Positions 35,095 to 43,418 are shown, counted from the first letter of the stretch. The stretch is DNA of 64,000 nucleotides from Bacteroides ihuae (GCF_900104585.1 NZ_FNVX01000005.1:1116001-1180000), one strand, 5' to 3'. Notes: generated by a model not told the origin, from the letters alone. Program-made: numbers and translations.

Positions 35095-35511
35095 CTACAA
35101 CTTCTCCTTTGCTACTATCTTTGCGGCGCTCTTCATGGAAAGCGCATATTCGAAAAAACTCCCGCCATTAATTAAAGGAAGAACTGTTTCCCATGCCTCT
35201 TTTATATCCCTATTCGTGGCTGATTGGAAGGCTTTACCTACTTTGTGAGCTTTCCATCTCCAATTGCGTGTGTCACCAACTATCAATGCCGAAAGCCCCT
35301 TAATGATGTGTGGTATGTTTTCAGGGATCTCCCCGATGACAGTCAATTTACTATAATTGCCATCCAAACCTATCTTGGAAAAAGCCGAACATGCCCGGCA
35401 GATAACTTTTATTGTTGGTGGATAAACTGTATAATACTTATCCTTTATGTGTATTGTGGCGAAGTCCTCACCTAGTAGACTATCCGACACTAATTTAGCT
35501 GCTTCATTCAT
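35095..35511 (-). CDS. Tail assembly chaperone (G-type)
   Basis: Protein of 138 residues located between major tail protein and tape measure, the usual place of the G/GT chaperones. It starts MNEAAKLVSDSLLGEDFATI and is mostly helical. Near its end SFF is encoded by the slippery sequence at 35152-35158. Translation normally ends at 35095; a -1 shift adds 82 residues. The chaperones coat the tape measure during tail assembly and are absent from the virion. Confidence 0.75.
   Translation of the reverse strand: MNEAAKLVSDSLLGEDFATIHIKDKYYTVYPPTIKVICRACSAFSKIGLDGNYSKLTVIGEIPENIPHIIKGLSALIVGDTRNWRWKAHKVGKAFQSATNRDIKEAWETVLPLINGGSFFEYALSMKSAAKIVAKEKL
35152..35158 (-). promoter_or_regulatory. Programmed -1 frameshift site T TTT TTC
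   Basis: The heptamer X XXY YYZ is in the correct phase (AGT TTT TTC). After a -1 slip the frame is open for 82 codons down to the tape-measure start. Located where tail chaperone shifts occur in siphophages. Confidence 0.75.
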
Positions 35512-35580
35512 ACTTCTTCAAATTTAAAACGGGTGAGGTGATCTAGCCACTCCACCCGTCTGTTATCCTAAAAATCAATC

Positions 35581-36132
35581 TTATCCCTTTGTCACCACTT
35601 CCGAATCATCAAACCAATATTCGGAGCGAACGCCATCAATTCCCGGTTCCAATGCTACCCCTGAGAGAGCTAAACCAATAGCCTTATCCGTATTAGCCTC
35701 ACGAGTTGTCACGGCTCCTTTAGGGAATACACACCATTGATTATCTTTCGTTTGGAAGATAAGGCATTTGTATGTTTCAACAATGCCACTGGCACGTTTC
35801 CAACCTACAACCTTATCCCCGTTCTTGATAACATCACCGCCCATTAAATCAGCCTTTGTTTGATAGTCATATTGCCCGATGGTAAAGGATGCCTGAATAT
35901 CCCCCATTTCGATATCCTGACGGTAATTCTGCCCTGTCAAAGCGTTCTTATAACGAGTGGTGCTTGGCTCGGATTCCTCCAAACTCCATGTGTCACCATG
36001 TACGTTAGAAATCTCATGCTTTGCGGTGGCTGCGGCATCTATGATCGCTTTCAAAGCTGTGCCCGTAAGGTCAGCCGCAATTACGCTTGTCTCAGCGTAT
36101 AAAATTCTTTTAATACCTGCTGCTGTAATCAT
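35581..36132 (-). CDS. Major tail tube protein
   Basis: Protein of 183 residues, start MITAAGIKRILYAET. GQYDYQTKADLMGGDVIKNGDKVVGWKRA and the final GVRSEYWFDDSEV fit tail tube proteins of Bacteroides siphophages. It stands between the connector genes and the chaperones, as expected. It should polymerise into the tail tube. Confidence 0.7.
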   Translation of the reverse strand: MITAAGIKRILYAETSVIAADLTGTALKAIIDAAATAKHEISNVHGDTWSLEESEPSTTRYKNALTGQNYRQDIEMGDIQASFTIGQYDYQTKADLMGGDVIKNGDKVVGWKRASGIVETYKCLIFQTKDNQWCVFPKGAVTTREANTDKAIGLALSGVALEPGIDGVRSEYWFDDSEVVTKG

Positions 36133-36134
36133 AA

Positions 36135-36527
36135 TTATTTTACATTTAATACTTCAAATAATAGTCTGCAATTCACATAATGACACTTTAAAGCAGTGTC
36201 CGCTTCCCGACCTATAGAATTAATTGAATAGCGATAACAAGTTCCATCATAAGAACTTACGACATCATCCAATATCGTTTGAGCTTTTCTTTCAAGCTCG
36301 CCAAGACGAACGGAATTAGCGGAGTTCTCGCTTGAGTCAGGAACGCAAATATTTACTTCTACAAAACCCTTCTTCCAGTAAGTTCCCAGAGTTTGAGCTT
36401 TGGCATGAATGACAATTCGTTCTTCTGTAACCTCACTCGTAGGCGTTTTACCATCTGGATAAGTGTAAATGCCGAAAGCTTTGCAGTCACGATAAAGGAT
36501 ATTTGCTATGTCACTACTTACTATCAT
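36135..36527 (-). CDS. Tail terminator / tail completion protein
   Basis: Protein of 130 residues. The length, the pattern ILYRDCKAFGIYTYPDG ... EERIVIHAKAQTLGTYWKKGFVEVNICVPD, and the position directly before the tail tube gene fit tail terminator proteins that stop tube growth and join the head. Two bases separate it from the tube gene; it abuts the previous gene. Confidence 0.6.
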   Translation of the reverse strand: MIVSSDIANILYRDCKAFGIYTYPDGKTPTSEVTEERIVIHAKAQTLGTYWKKGFVEVNICVPDSSENSANSVRLGELERKAQTILDDVVSSYDGTCYRYSINSIGREADTALKCHYVNCRLLFEVLNVK

Positions 36528-36823
36528 TATTCAAATTCTTCTTTTAGCCGTTTTTCAGCATGTAAGGCTGTACTACTTAAAACATCAAACTTCTTGGATT
36601 CTACGAATGAAGCGTATTCCGCTTCGTTTTTCAGAGTTAACCCCTCCTTGTCTACCTCGTAATCATTGGATGCCCTCAAATGTCCTGTATGGTCTTTATA
36701 GTTACCATGTTCTTTAGCGTATTGAACGGCTTCCTCTCCTATCTCATGCTCTTTGGCAAGTACTCTGGCTTCTTCCTCCTGAAAGAAGGAATCCACATCG
36801 GAAAAGTCGAAACCTACATCCAT
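36527..36823 (-). CDS. HK97 gp10-like neck protein
   Basis: Protein of 98 residues, MDVGFDFSDVDSFFQEEEARVLAKEHEIGEEAVQYAKEHGNYKDHTGHLRASNDYEV. The HTGxLRxS motif is typical of HK97-gp10-like head-tail proteins. It overlaps the previous gene by 10 bases and the next by one. Probable role: head-tail joining. Confidence 0.7.
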   Translation of the reverse strand: MDVGFDFSDVDSFFQEEEARVLAKEHEIGEEAVQYAKEHGNYKDHTGHLRASNDYEVDKEGLTLKNEAEYASFVESKKFDVLSSTALHAEKRLKEEFE

Positions 36824-37137
36824 AGCTCTGAGTAGTTAAAGTAGTTAGTTGACTTGACAGCGTAAACCGTCCCTTTTCCTCTCACCATATCCCCATCCAT
36901 ACATCTGACTTCATCATCTGCTTTAAGATAGACTTTCTTCTCACACACTACATGGTAGTTAGGTCTGTACACAGAACCGTTCTCAGAAGTAAACTCTTTG
37001 GTTGTGTTATCATCACAACGGCATCCGCATACTGTTTGCCAGCTCTCACCGCCTGTACCGGGAATTGGTTGCCCGTATTCGTTATGATCCGGCTCGGTGG
37101 TAACTTTAACTTGTAATATATGAGGGGTGAAAATCAT
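36814..37137 (-). CDS. Head closure-like protein
   Basis: Protein of 107 residues in the connector block, all overlapping by a few bases. VTTEPDHNEYGQPIPGTGGESWQTVCGCRCDDNT contains a Cys pair (CGCRC). Size and position fit head closure (stopper) proteins; the sequence alone is not decisive. Confidence 0.6.
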   Translation of the reverse strand: MIFTPHILQVKVTTEPDHNEYGQPIPGTGGESWQTVCGCRCDDNTTKEFTSENGSVYRPNYHVVCEKKVYLKADDEVRCMDGDMVRGKGTVYAVKSTNYFNYSELWM

Positions 37138-37436
37138 AGAAATGTTACTTTAGGTTTATTACTCAAATTATCCTTTAGCCCGTACTCTTTGCAAGCCCAT
37201 GAATAGTAGTCCTTAATGCCCTGAATGTTCCAAGACATTGAAAATCCACTTTCTGAGATGGACTGCGCACGGAGTAAGAGAGAAGGGACGAACTTCGCAA
37301 TGGCAACATCTGCTTTGAGCTTGTTATCAGTAGTCACCTCTTCATCCAATCCAAGAGAGATATCCAAAAGGTCAGCCTCCGACAATTGAATGCCGAAGGT
37401 TTGGAACTTTTGTTTTATGTAGTCACCTATTATCAT
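37134..37436 (-). CDS. Head-tail connector protein, gp6-like
   Basis: Helical protein of 100 residues (MIIGDYIKQKFQTFGIQLSEADLLD; SMSWNIQGIKDYYSWACKEYGL). It starts 4 bases inside the capsid gene and fits the first connector (adaptor) protein that binds under the portal. The function is from position and size. Confidence 0.6.
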   Translation of the reverse strand: MIIGDYIKQKFQTFGIQLSEADLLDISLGLDEEVTTDNKLKADVAIAKFVPSLLLRAQSISESGFSMSWNIQGIKDYYSWACKEYGLKDNLSNKPKVTFL

Positions 37437-38515
37437 GCGTTCAGAGCTGATAAATCGAAGTTCACAATCTGCGTAGGATTACTGATTTGAGGAATCCATT
37501 CAGCAGCATACTCAAGATAACGGCCGTTCTTATCTCTATACTGGGAGATAAGCATATTACCGTCCGCTCCTGTATAAGTCCGCCCTTGAATAGGGTCAGT
37601 TGCTTCATACGGAGTATGGAATCTCATATAGCCAATCTTATCCTGCGGTAAGAGAGTAATACGATCATCGGCATATACAGCCTTATTTACCCCGGTTTGG
37701 TCTTTTACGTAATCGTTTTTGATTTCGATAGCGGGAAGACCGATACCTGTGAATACCTCAGAAGCCATTTGCGAAGTGATAAGTCCACCAGCCATATAGA
37801 ACTGATTAGAACCTAGTGTCATCTTAAACTTATCCCCGAATTCAGAAGAACCCACAATGTTCTTAATGAACGTTGAGCGTGTCATGATCATTTTAGAGAA
37901 CGCTCCGTAATCAGCCGCCAAAGCATTAATTTGAGCTTGCAGATAAGTAATAAAAACATTCTTAGTAGCAGCCTCGGGAGTGATAAACTTAAGCGGAAGA
38001 TCAATCTTCAACAAGTCTGTTCCATCAGGGTTGTTATCTTTGTTCTTCACTTCTGCGCTACCAGTCATCAGCAATGAGCCTACAACTAAATCCATTCTCT
38101 TATGAGCGGCCAACAATACTTGGCGATAATCATCATAGATAAAGCTCACAATCTCATTAAGAGCTGTGGTTTGGTCAGATGTCTTAGCAGCGTTGTATTT
38201 GTCAATCAGATCTTGTAATTCGGAAAGACGGTCAATAGACATTTGGTAAGCATCACCTAAATAGGCGATTTCGCCATAGCCTGAACCGATATTCCGACGC
38301 TCACGAATAGGTTTCTCTCCATAACGGGAATTGACAGAACCTGCCATAACACCGGTAACAGTACCGATATAATCCTTGAACACACGGGTAGTCGTTCTAC
38401 GGAAGTCCAAATACTGCGTCCAATAGATCATATCTTTACGTGTTTGAGTAACACGGTTAATGACCGCCGATACTATATTGGGATCATTGAATAACGTATC
38501 AATAGTTAACATCAT
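37433..38515 (-). CDS. Major capsid protein
   Basis: Protein of 360 residues. RKDMIYWTQYLDFRRTTTRVFKDYIGTVTG, SQMASEVFTGIGLPAIEIKNDYV and DKIGYMRFHTPYEATDP follow the pattern of lambda gpE-type HK97-fold capsid proteins. It is preceded by scaffold and decoration candidates and followed by connectors. It should build the icosahedral shell. Confidence 0.8.
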   Translation of the reverse strand: MMLTIDTLFNDPNIVSAVINRVTQTRKDMIYWTQYLDFRRTTTRVFKDYIGTVTGVMAGSVNSRYGEKPIRERRNIGSGYGEIAYLGDAYQMSIDRLSELQDLIDKYNAAKTSDQTTALNEIVSFIYDDYRQVLLAAHKRMDLVVGSLLMTGSAEVKNKDNNPDGTDLLKIDLPLKFITPEAATKNVFITYLQAQINALAADYGAFSKMIMTRSTFIKNIVGSSEFGDKFKMTLGSNQFYMAGGLITSQMASEVFTGIGLPAIEIKNDYVKDQTGVNKAVYADDRITLLPQDKIGYMRFHTPYEATDPIQGRTYTGADGNMLISQYRDKNGRYLEYAAEWIPQISNPTQIVNFDLSALNA

Positions 38516-38528
38516 AATCTATCGGGGT

Positions 38529-39122
38529 TTATTCGTTAAATTGGAAATAAGGTAAGTTCGCTTTATCCTTATCGGAGAAAGGAATCACCAATTTATCAGG
38601 CTCAATCTCAAAAGCTCTCATTAATAGAGCAATCAGGTTTATGCCACTCTCAATCTTTTTCCGCTCGAATAAAGCGGAATTGGCTACATTCTTAGGAGTT
38701 GTACCACTAACGGCAGCAGCCTCAAAAAGAACTGCGTCTTTAGCGATATTAGCACCGAAAGCGGCTGCAATGGTCAACACATCATAACCAGCGTTAGACT
38801 TGTCTATCGCACTGACCTGCGCACCCTTTGATCCGTTCCCGATGAACATTCCTACATAGGCGAGAGAATTCTTTGCTATCTTGATAGTCAAAGCCTCTGC
38901 CCCGGTTGCGTAAGCTTCTATCACCTTTACATTTCTCACCGGGACACAAACCTTTGTTTTAAGATTTGCAGCTATGGGAGTGAACGAAGGTAGATAATCG
39001 CCTACATTCAAATTCGTCGTATCGAGCTTATAAGCTCCTCTACGGCGTACACCCGACTGCACATCATATCTTTCTTCAACAGATGGTTCGGGCGTTAAAT
39101 TGTAAGTAAATCCTGCACTCAT
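38529..39122 (-). CDS. Capsid decoration or head fibre protein
   Basis: Protein of 197 residues with YDVQSGVRRRGAYKLDTTNLNVGDYLPSFTPI at the start and Gly/Ala-rich beta segments (IFIGNGSKG-like). It lies 13 bases before the capsid gene. Bacteroides phages often carry such a protein here, annotated head fibre or decoration. The exact role is uncertain. Confidence 0.6.
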   Translation of the reverse strand: MSAGFTYNLTPEPSVEERYDVQSGVRRRGAYKLDTTNLNVGDYLPSFTPIAANLKTKVCVPVRNVKVIEAYATGAEALTIKIAKNSLAYVGMFIGNGSKGAQVSAIDKSNAGYDVLTIAAAFGANIAKDAVLFEAAAVSGTTPKNVANSALFERKKIESGINLIALLMRAFEIEPDKLVIPFSDKDKANLPYFQFNE

Positions 39123-39125
39123 TTT

Positions 39126-39767
39126 TTACTTGTTACTTTGTTCTACAATCTCTTTAGTACCGGCATTGATGGCTTTCGCAATCTCGGTACTTTCTTTCTC
39201 AAATTTCTGCTCGGATGATTCCGGGCTTTTCACGCCTTCAAAGCCTACATTCGCGAAATCCTGTTTTAGCTCCTTGAAATAAGTATCCAAATCAGCATCC
39301 TCAGCAATAGAGATTTTTTTAGCAAATGATTCGGGAATACCATACTCTTTGGCTTTTGCAAGAACCTGCGTTTGGCGTGTAGCCTGTGATTCTTTCTGCT
39401 CAAAGCCTGCGAGTTTATCCGAAAGAGGCTTAACGGCTGCACTAACTGCATTGGCTATCATGGTAGCCATGTCATCTGTTTTAGTTGTCGGAGTAGGTTC
39501 TGGTTTCGGATCGGGATTCTCAACTGGCTTACCCTCTTTAAGGTTATGCTTCTTCTCGTAGTTTCTGACTGCGGAGTTAGAGGCATCCCCGGCACGGAAA
39601 TCACCATAACTAGTTAGCACGTCCTGAAAACTAACTCCCTCCACAATGGTAGGTATTTGGCTTTCGTCCGTTACACCCTCAGCTCTCTTTTCAGCTATTC
39701 GGGTTAAGATAGCATCATCAATACCGCTAAATTTCGTTCTTAATGCTGCTAAAATCTTTTCTTTCAT
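39126..39767 (-). CDS. Capsid scaffolding protein
   Basis: Protein of 213 residues, strongly helical and charged with a Pro-rich linker (PVENPDPKPEPTPTTK, about 84-99) and a coiled coil (VSAAVKPLSDKLAGFEQKESQATRQTQVLAKAKEYG). Composition and place before the capsid genes fit a scaffold (GPO-like without a visible protease triad). It starts the head operon 33 bases after the -7 box of a late promoter. Confidence 0.7.
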   Translation of the reverse strand: MKEKILAALRTKFSGIDDAILTRIAEKRAEGVTDESQIPTIVEGVSFQDVLTSYGDFRAGDASNSAVRNYEKKHNLKEGKPVENPDPKPEPTPTTKTDDMATMIANAVSAAVKPLSDKLAGFEQKESQATRQTQVLAKAKEYGIPESFAKKISIAEDADLDTYFKELKQDFANVGFEGVKSPESSEQKFEKESTEIAKAINAGTKEIVEQSNK

Positions 39768-39799
39768 ACCGTATGAATTTTAATTAAAAGTTTGTGGTA

Positions 39800-39872
39800 T
39801 AAAAGTAACTAGGAAGTGTGTGGATGGGAAATTTTAAAAGGTGGGATATACGACAATGGGATTATTGTCGTA
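39800..39872 (-). promoter_or_regulatory. Putative activator-dependent late promoter, copy 2
   Basis: TACGACAAT-N6-ATTGTCGTA (39849-39872), perfect 9-bp arms. Minus-strand order: palindrome, 13 bases, AAAATTTC (39828-39835), 20 bases, TACTTTTA (39800-39807; one mismatch to TAnnTTTG). It precedes the scaffold-capsid operon after the cargo hotspot. Confidence 0.7.
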
Positions 39873-39936
39873 AATGGGCATAAAAAACGTGAAACCGAGT
39901 GGAATCACGCCTAAAGTTATCAAATAAATATCAACT

Positions 39937-40926
39937 TTATCTTTTTAGAGCTTTCAATTTCATCATTAATCTATTACCGTATGGAGTAAGAGTCCAATAC
40001 GTCTCAGTATCCTTAGCAGTTTTTTTCCGCTCACTCATTTTGATAATGTTCAATGCTATCAACTGAACTTTTATGGTTTGAAAATCATCATTAAAAATAG
40101 AATAATTAGAAGGTTCAACCATACATATTCTACAAAGTTCAGGCCATAAAAATAAAGCTAGGTTTTTAGATAAATTATCTTCTGAGCATTCGTCAATCAT
40201 CAGAGGAGCTAATACAGAAGTTATAATGTTCCATGTCGTGTTAACTGGATTTATTTTATCACCATCGTAATAATACTTCAATCTAATACTTATCTCATCA
40301 TCTCCTTGTTGGAGTTTCTCTATGCCTTCAGGTTTACTTTCTTTATCTTTCGCTAATAGAGCTTTCAACTCGTCATTTTCTTTCCTCAATACCAAAATTT
40401 CTTTATTAGCTTCAGCAGAAGAAATTTCATCAGCCTTTACCCAACCTACACGAGGACTATTTTCGAACAGATAATCTAAGCTTTTATTGACTTTAAATGC
40501 TAGTTCATAAGGTTCTTTCCATGAGTCACATAATTTAGTCTGCACTATTTTTCTAAAACTTTCTAACTTTTCTTTTCCCGTATCAGTATTTTCAAGTTTG
40601 TCTCCAGGCAATTTAATCGGTTCTGCATGATAGAATGAAGCTATTGGTATGTTTTCGCTTATAGCATACTCAAATTCGAGTTGGGTATAACTCTTTCCTG
40701 ATTTCGATTCTATTGATCCATAACGTCCGCCAATTATCAAAATATAGTAATCACACCTATCTATTAATTTCTTTATTACAGTAAACTGATCATCATTAGC
40801 AGCAGGGAAATACTCCATTCCCACCGGAAAACAGTTTTTGCCCAGTAGTGCTTCAATAACTTTTTGACGTTCTTCAATCAAATCTTGATATGTGGAGCTT
40901 ATAAATACCTGATACTTCTTTTCCAT
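39937..40926 (-). CDS. DUF4062-domain protein, possible defence effector
   Basis: Protein of 329 residues. The N-terminal 130 residues (VFISSTYQDLIEERQKVIEALL, EYFPAANDDQFTVIKKLIDRCDYYILIIGGRYGSI, SYTQLEFEYAI) form a DUF4062 domain, a TIR-like fold found in defence and signalling proteins. A coiled coil (190-215) links it to an unrecognised C-terminal domain with a winged-helix-like end (WTLTPYGNRLMMKLKALKR). It follows a HigA gene by 21 bases and probably shares its promoter at 41640. Nucleotide cleavage or sensing is a guess. Confidence 0.75.
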   Translation of the reverse strand: MEKKYQVFISSTYQDLIEERQKVIEALLGKNCFPVGMEYFPAANDDQFTVIKKLIDRCDYYILIIGGRYGSIESKSGKSYTQLEFEYAISENIPIASFYHAEPIKLPGDKLENTDTGKEKLESFRKIVQTKLCDSWKEPYELAFKVNKSLDYLFENSPRVGWVKADEISSAEANKEILVLRKENDELKALLAKDKESKPEGIEKLQQGDDEISIRLKYYYDGDKINPVNTTWNIITSVLAPLMIDECSEDNLSKNLALFLWPELCRICMVEPSNYSIFNDDFQTIKVQLIALNIIKMSERKKTAKDTETYWTLTPYGNRLMMKLKALKR

Positions 40927-40947
40927 AGTAATTGTCGATTTAGAGAG

Positions 40948-41313
40948 TTATATTCCCAGCACAATATTAGCGTCTATATTCAACTTTCGGCTAATTTCAC
41001 GAGCTACTTTCAGGGTAGGTTCACATTTGCCAGAAATATAATCACTAAGACGTGAGGGACTAACACCAATCAATTTAGATAGAGATTTCTGGTTTAGATT
41101 CATTTCATACATACGAAGTTTAAGAACCTCCACCAATGAAGGTTCTCCCAAAGCAAAGTGTTCCTCTGAGTAATCAGCAACTAAGTTAGAAAAAAGCTCC
41201 AACTCGATACTATTCGGATCATTTAAAGGGGTATTGTCATCTACCAATGGAAGGAGTTCTTCAACTCTTTTAATAGCCCATTCATACTGAGCTTGATTTT
41301 CTATCTTTGTCAT
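40948..41313 (-). CDS. HigA-type antitoxin
   Basis: Protein of 121 residues with a HigA-like N-terminal region (ELLPLVDDNTPLNDPNSIELELFSNLVADYSEEHF) and a C-terminal XRE helix-turn-helix (NLNQKSLSKLIGVSPSRLSDYISGKCEPTLKVAREI). It should neutralise the toxin encoded 10 bases upstream and repress the shared promoter. Confidence 0.85.
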   Translation of the reverse strand: MTKIENQAQYEWAIKRVEELLPLVDDNTPLNDPNSIELELFSNLVADYSEEHFALGEPSLVEVLKLRMYEMNLNQKSLSKLIGVSPSRLSDYISGKCEPTLKVAREISRKLNIDANIVLGI

Positions 41314-41323
41314 AAGTTCAATT

Positions 41324-41617
41324 TTAAATGGTTGAACAATCTATTTTATCATACTCTTTATGAGTACCAATAAAGCGAATATACACGAACTTAATTGTAA
41401 ACTTGATAACAACTACCAAGCGATAGTTATTACCCTTTATATTGAAAACATAATGTTGATTACCTACGTTATCAACGCTATTAAACGTTTTCTTCACATC
41501 AGCAAAACAAGTCCACTTGTTTTGTTTGACTATTGTAGTCCACTCTTGCAAAGCCACCTTTACATCTGGATGGCTTTCTGCATAATCTCGTAGAGCTTGT
41601 TCTGTAAATATTCTCAT
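41324..41617 (-). CDS. HigB-type toxin
   Basis: Protein of 97 residues: MRIFTEQALRDYAESHPDVKVALQEWTTIVKQNKW, then FNIKGNNYRLVVVIKFTIKFVYIRFIGTHKEYDKID. This is the HigB_toxin pattern, including the conserved GTHxEYDKID end. It should cleave ribosome-bound mRNA. First gene of a three-gene unit with HigA and the DUF4062 protein. Confidence 0.88.
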   Translation of the reverse strand: MRIFTEQALRDYAESHPDVKVALQEWTTIVKQNKWTCFADVKKTFNSVDNVGNQHYVFNIKGNNYRLVVVIKFTIKFVYIRFIGTHKEYDKIDCSTI

Positions 41618-41639
41618 TATTTACTCAATTTTCATTCGA

Positions 41640-41670
41640 CAAAGATAAATATAAAATTCTATTTTTCAAA
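41640..41670 (-). promoter_or_regulatory. Promoter of the HigB-HigA-DUF4062 unit
   Basis: On the minus strand TTTG (41667-41670), 19 bases, TATCTTTG (41640-41647): a perfect match to the Bacteroides consensus. Confidence 0.8.
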
Positions 41671-41700
41671 ATTACATTCTAATATTTATAATTATATATG

Positions 41701-41734
41701 AAAAATAGCGGCAATTTGGAAAAATCACCACTAT
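41701..41734 (-). terminator. Terminator after the XRE gene
   Basis: ATAGTGG and GCCGCTAT (minus strand) form a stem, followed by a T run. Nearly identical in sequence to the terminator at 42492-42528. Confidence 0.65.
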
Positions 41735-41819
41735 CTCATATTGTTTACAAAAGCATTATCATCAACCAATGACAAAAGCTCCTCTATTCTTGCCGATGTA
41801 ATTCGTATTGTTACTTACT

Positions 41820-42122
41820 TTATACAGTCGGATTTAAATCAACCGTTAGCCCCAAAGCATTAACGATCCGATAGAAGGTCGCAACACTGGGAACGGTGGT
41901 GCCTTTTTCAATACGGGAAATATATGATTTATTAGCCCCGATACGCTTTGCCAGTTCCTCTTGAGTCAATCTTGCATTCTTCCTTGCATCAAGCAAAATT
42001 TGACTGGTGTAGAAGGCATAGGCTTCTTCATCAAACTTTGCACGTTCAGGTGTACCATGTTTACCAAATTCCTTTTCTAATTCAGCACTAATATCAGTCA
42101 GCATGTTGTTCTTTGTAGTCAT
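41820..42122 (-). CDS. XRE-family antitoxin
   Basis: Protein of 100 residues with a C-terminal helix-turn-helix (ARLTQEELAKRIGANKSYISRIEKGTTVPSVATFYRIVNALG). It overlaps the RelE-type gene by 29 bases. Typical partner for Gp49-type toxins; it should also repress the promoter near 42440. Confidence 0.85.
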   Translation of the reverse strand: MTTKNNMLTDISAELEKEFGKHGTPERAKFDEEAYAFYTSQILLDARKNARLTQEELAKRIGANKSYISRIEKGTTVPSVATFYRIVNALGLTVDLNPTV

Positions 42123-42435
42123 AATACTCCTCCTTTATTTTTAAAGCTTTATCTATTTCCGAAGTAGGTGTTTTTTGCGTTTTCTTTTGAAAACCATTAA
42201 ATAACACAACTACCTGCCCATCATCAAAGATGAAAAATATACGATATATGTTGCCATTATATTCGATTCGCAGCTCATATAACCCATCACGTATGAACTT
42301 TATAAACTTTATTGGTACTCGGTCGTATGTTTCCAACAAAGATAACACATACTTAACTTTCATCACCTCTTTTTCATTAAGGGAAGCAATAAAGTCATGG
42401 TAATATTGCCTGAATGCTATAATTCTGCGTTTCAT
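42094..42435 (-). CDS. RelE/Gp49-type toxin
   Basis: Protein of 113 residues from ATG 42435. An upstream in-frame start is excluded because the -7 box (42440-42447) lies inside it. RIIAFRQYYHDFIASL, KFIRDGLYELRIEYNGNIYRIFFIF and LFNGFQKKTQKTP are the conserved blocks of the Gp49/RelE toxin family, a ribosome-dependent or free mRNase. Confidence 0.85.
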   Translation of the reverse strand: MKRRIIAFRQYYHDFIASLNEKEVMKVKYVLSLLETYDRVPIKFIKFIRDGLYELRIEYNGNIYRIFFIFDDGQVVVLFNGFQKKTQKTPTSEIDKALKIKEEYYDYKEQHAD

Positions 42436-42439
42436 ATCA

Positions 42440-42470
42440 CAAAGATAATGAGAGTTACACAATTATACAA
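42440..42470 (-). promoter_or_regulatory. Promoter of the RelE/XRE pair
   Basis: TATCTTTG (42440-42447, minus strand) is an exact -7 box; TTGT 19 bases upstream is a near match to TTTG. The start codon follows 4 bases after the box, so the leader is extremely short or absent. Confidence 0.6.
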
Positions 42471-42491
42471 CTTATAAACGAATTATTTTAT

Positions 42492-42528
42492 AAAAAAAAT
42501 AGCGGCAACTCCGAAGAATCACCGCTAT
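42492..42528 (-). terminator. Terminator before the RelE/XRE pair
   Basis: On the minus strand ATAGCGG pairs with CCGCTAT and is followed by a run of eight T. It ends transcription coming from the membrane gene and portal remnant. Confidence 0.75.
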
Positions 42529-42577
42529 ATGTTCTATTTGTCTCGTTACTGGATTATAACCCTCGTAATTTTTCTGA

Positions 42578-42744
42578 CTAAGAAGCTATTTTCTGTTCTT
42601 TTTCTCCGATTCTATTATTCATTGCTGCTTGCTCCTCTTCGATCTCCTTTAACTCACTCTCTATGCGGTCTGCGTTACCGGCAAACATAATACCTTCCCT
42701 GCGTGACCAGATACCGCCTTTCACGGCTGTAGAGACTTTATCAT
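42578..42744 (-). pseudogene. Duplicated 3' end of a portal gene
   Basis: The frame reads DKVSTAVKGGIWSRREGIMFAGNADRIESELKEIEEEQ and ends in EQKIAS. It matches the last part of the portal (DKVSTAVKAVEGGVWSQKRGVMFAG). A 27-base stretch is identical at 42718-42744 and 43706-43732. No start codon or body is present, so this is a leftover of a related portal gene, displaced by the inserted membrane gene. Confidence 0.75.
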
Positions 42745-43418
42745 TTTATTTTAATTCGTCCTATTCGCACTAAAGTATCATAATCACTACATATGTTTTT
42801 AGTACTATTCTGTATTTTATTAACCACATCATAAAAATGATCAGGACATTCGATTTCCCACTCTTCAGGCACTGTTTGGCGATTATTCTCCATGGAAAAA
42901 GTGTTGCCTGCTATTAAATCTTGAAAGACATCGATACTAACATAAAGATTCTTTCTCAATTTTTCAATATCTGGATTTACAAATTCAAATGTTGGATTAT
43001 TTTTAAATCTAAAATAGAAATCATCTACTTGTTCTAAGTATTTTAAATCAAAACTAAACCCCGCAAAATTATTAGTTCTAAGGAAAGAAATAGACCCCTC
43101 AGGAGGCAAAACTTCTTTTACTATTTTATCATATAAATTCTTATCATGCAAAAGCGAATCCGCATCATATCTAAAATCTGTCTTTATCCACCTACAATAA
43201 GCAACTTTCAATAACACACATAAAATTGCTATGGATAACAATATCCAAATTTCAATAGGGTAGGTTAAAATAAACACTACAGATTCTTTGTAAGAACTTC
43301 CACCTATTATAGTATTTAATAATGCTCCTATTGAAGGGAGCACGAGTAAAATCAATCCTGAAATAACTCCCGCACCTACTGGATCACTCCATATTCTTTT
43401 TATAAATCCTTTCTTCAT
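42741..43418 (-). CDS. Membrane protein, inserted cargo gene
   Basis: Protein of 225 residues with two N-terminal membrane helices (about 17-37 and 53-73) and a cytosolic domain of 150 residues with no motif I know. It has its own promoter (43495-43502) and sits between the portal gene and a copy of the portal 3' end; its TGA stop lies inside the duplicated 27-base stretch. This architecture (two helices plus effector-like domain) is common in superinfection exclusion or abortive infection proteins, but that is inference. Confidence 0.65.
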   Translation of the reverse strand: MKKGFIKRIWSDPVGAGVISGLILLVLPSIGALLNTIIGGSSYKESVVFILTYPIEIWILLSIAILCVLLKVAYCRWIKTDFRYDADSLLHDKNLYDKIVKEVLPPEGSISFLRTNNFAGFSFDLKYLEQVDDFYFRFKNNPTFEFVNPDIEKLRKNLYVSIDVFQDLIAGNTFSMENNRQTVPEEWEIECPDHFYDVVNKIQNSTKNICSDYDTLVRIGRIKIK

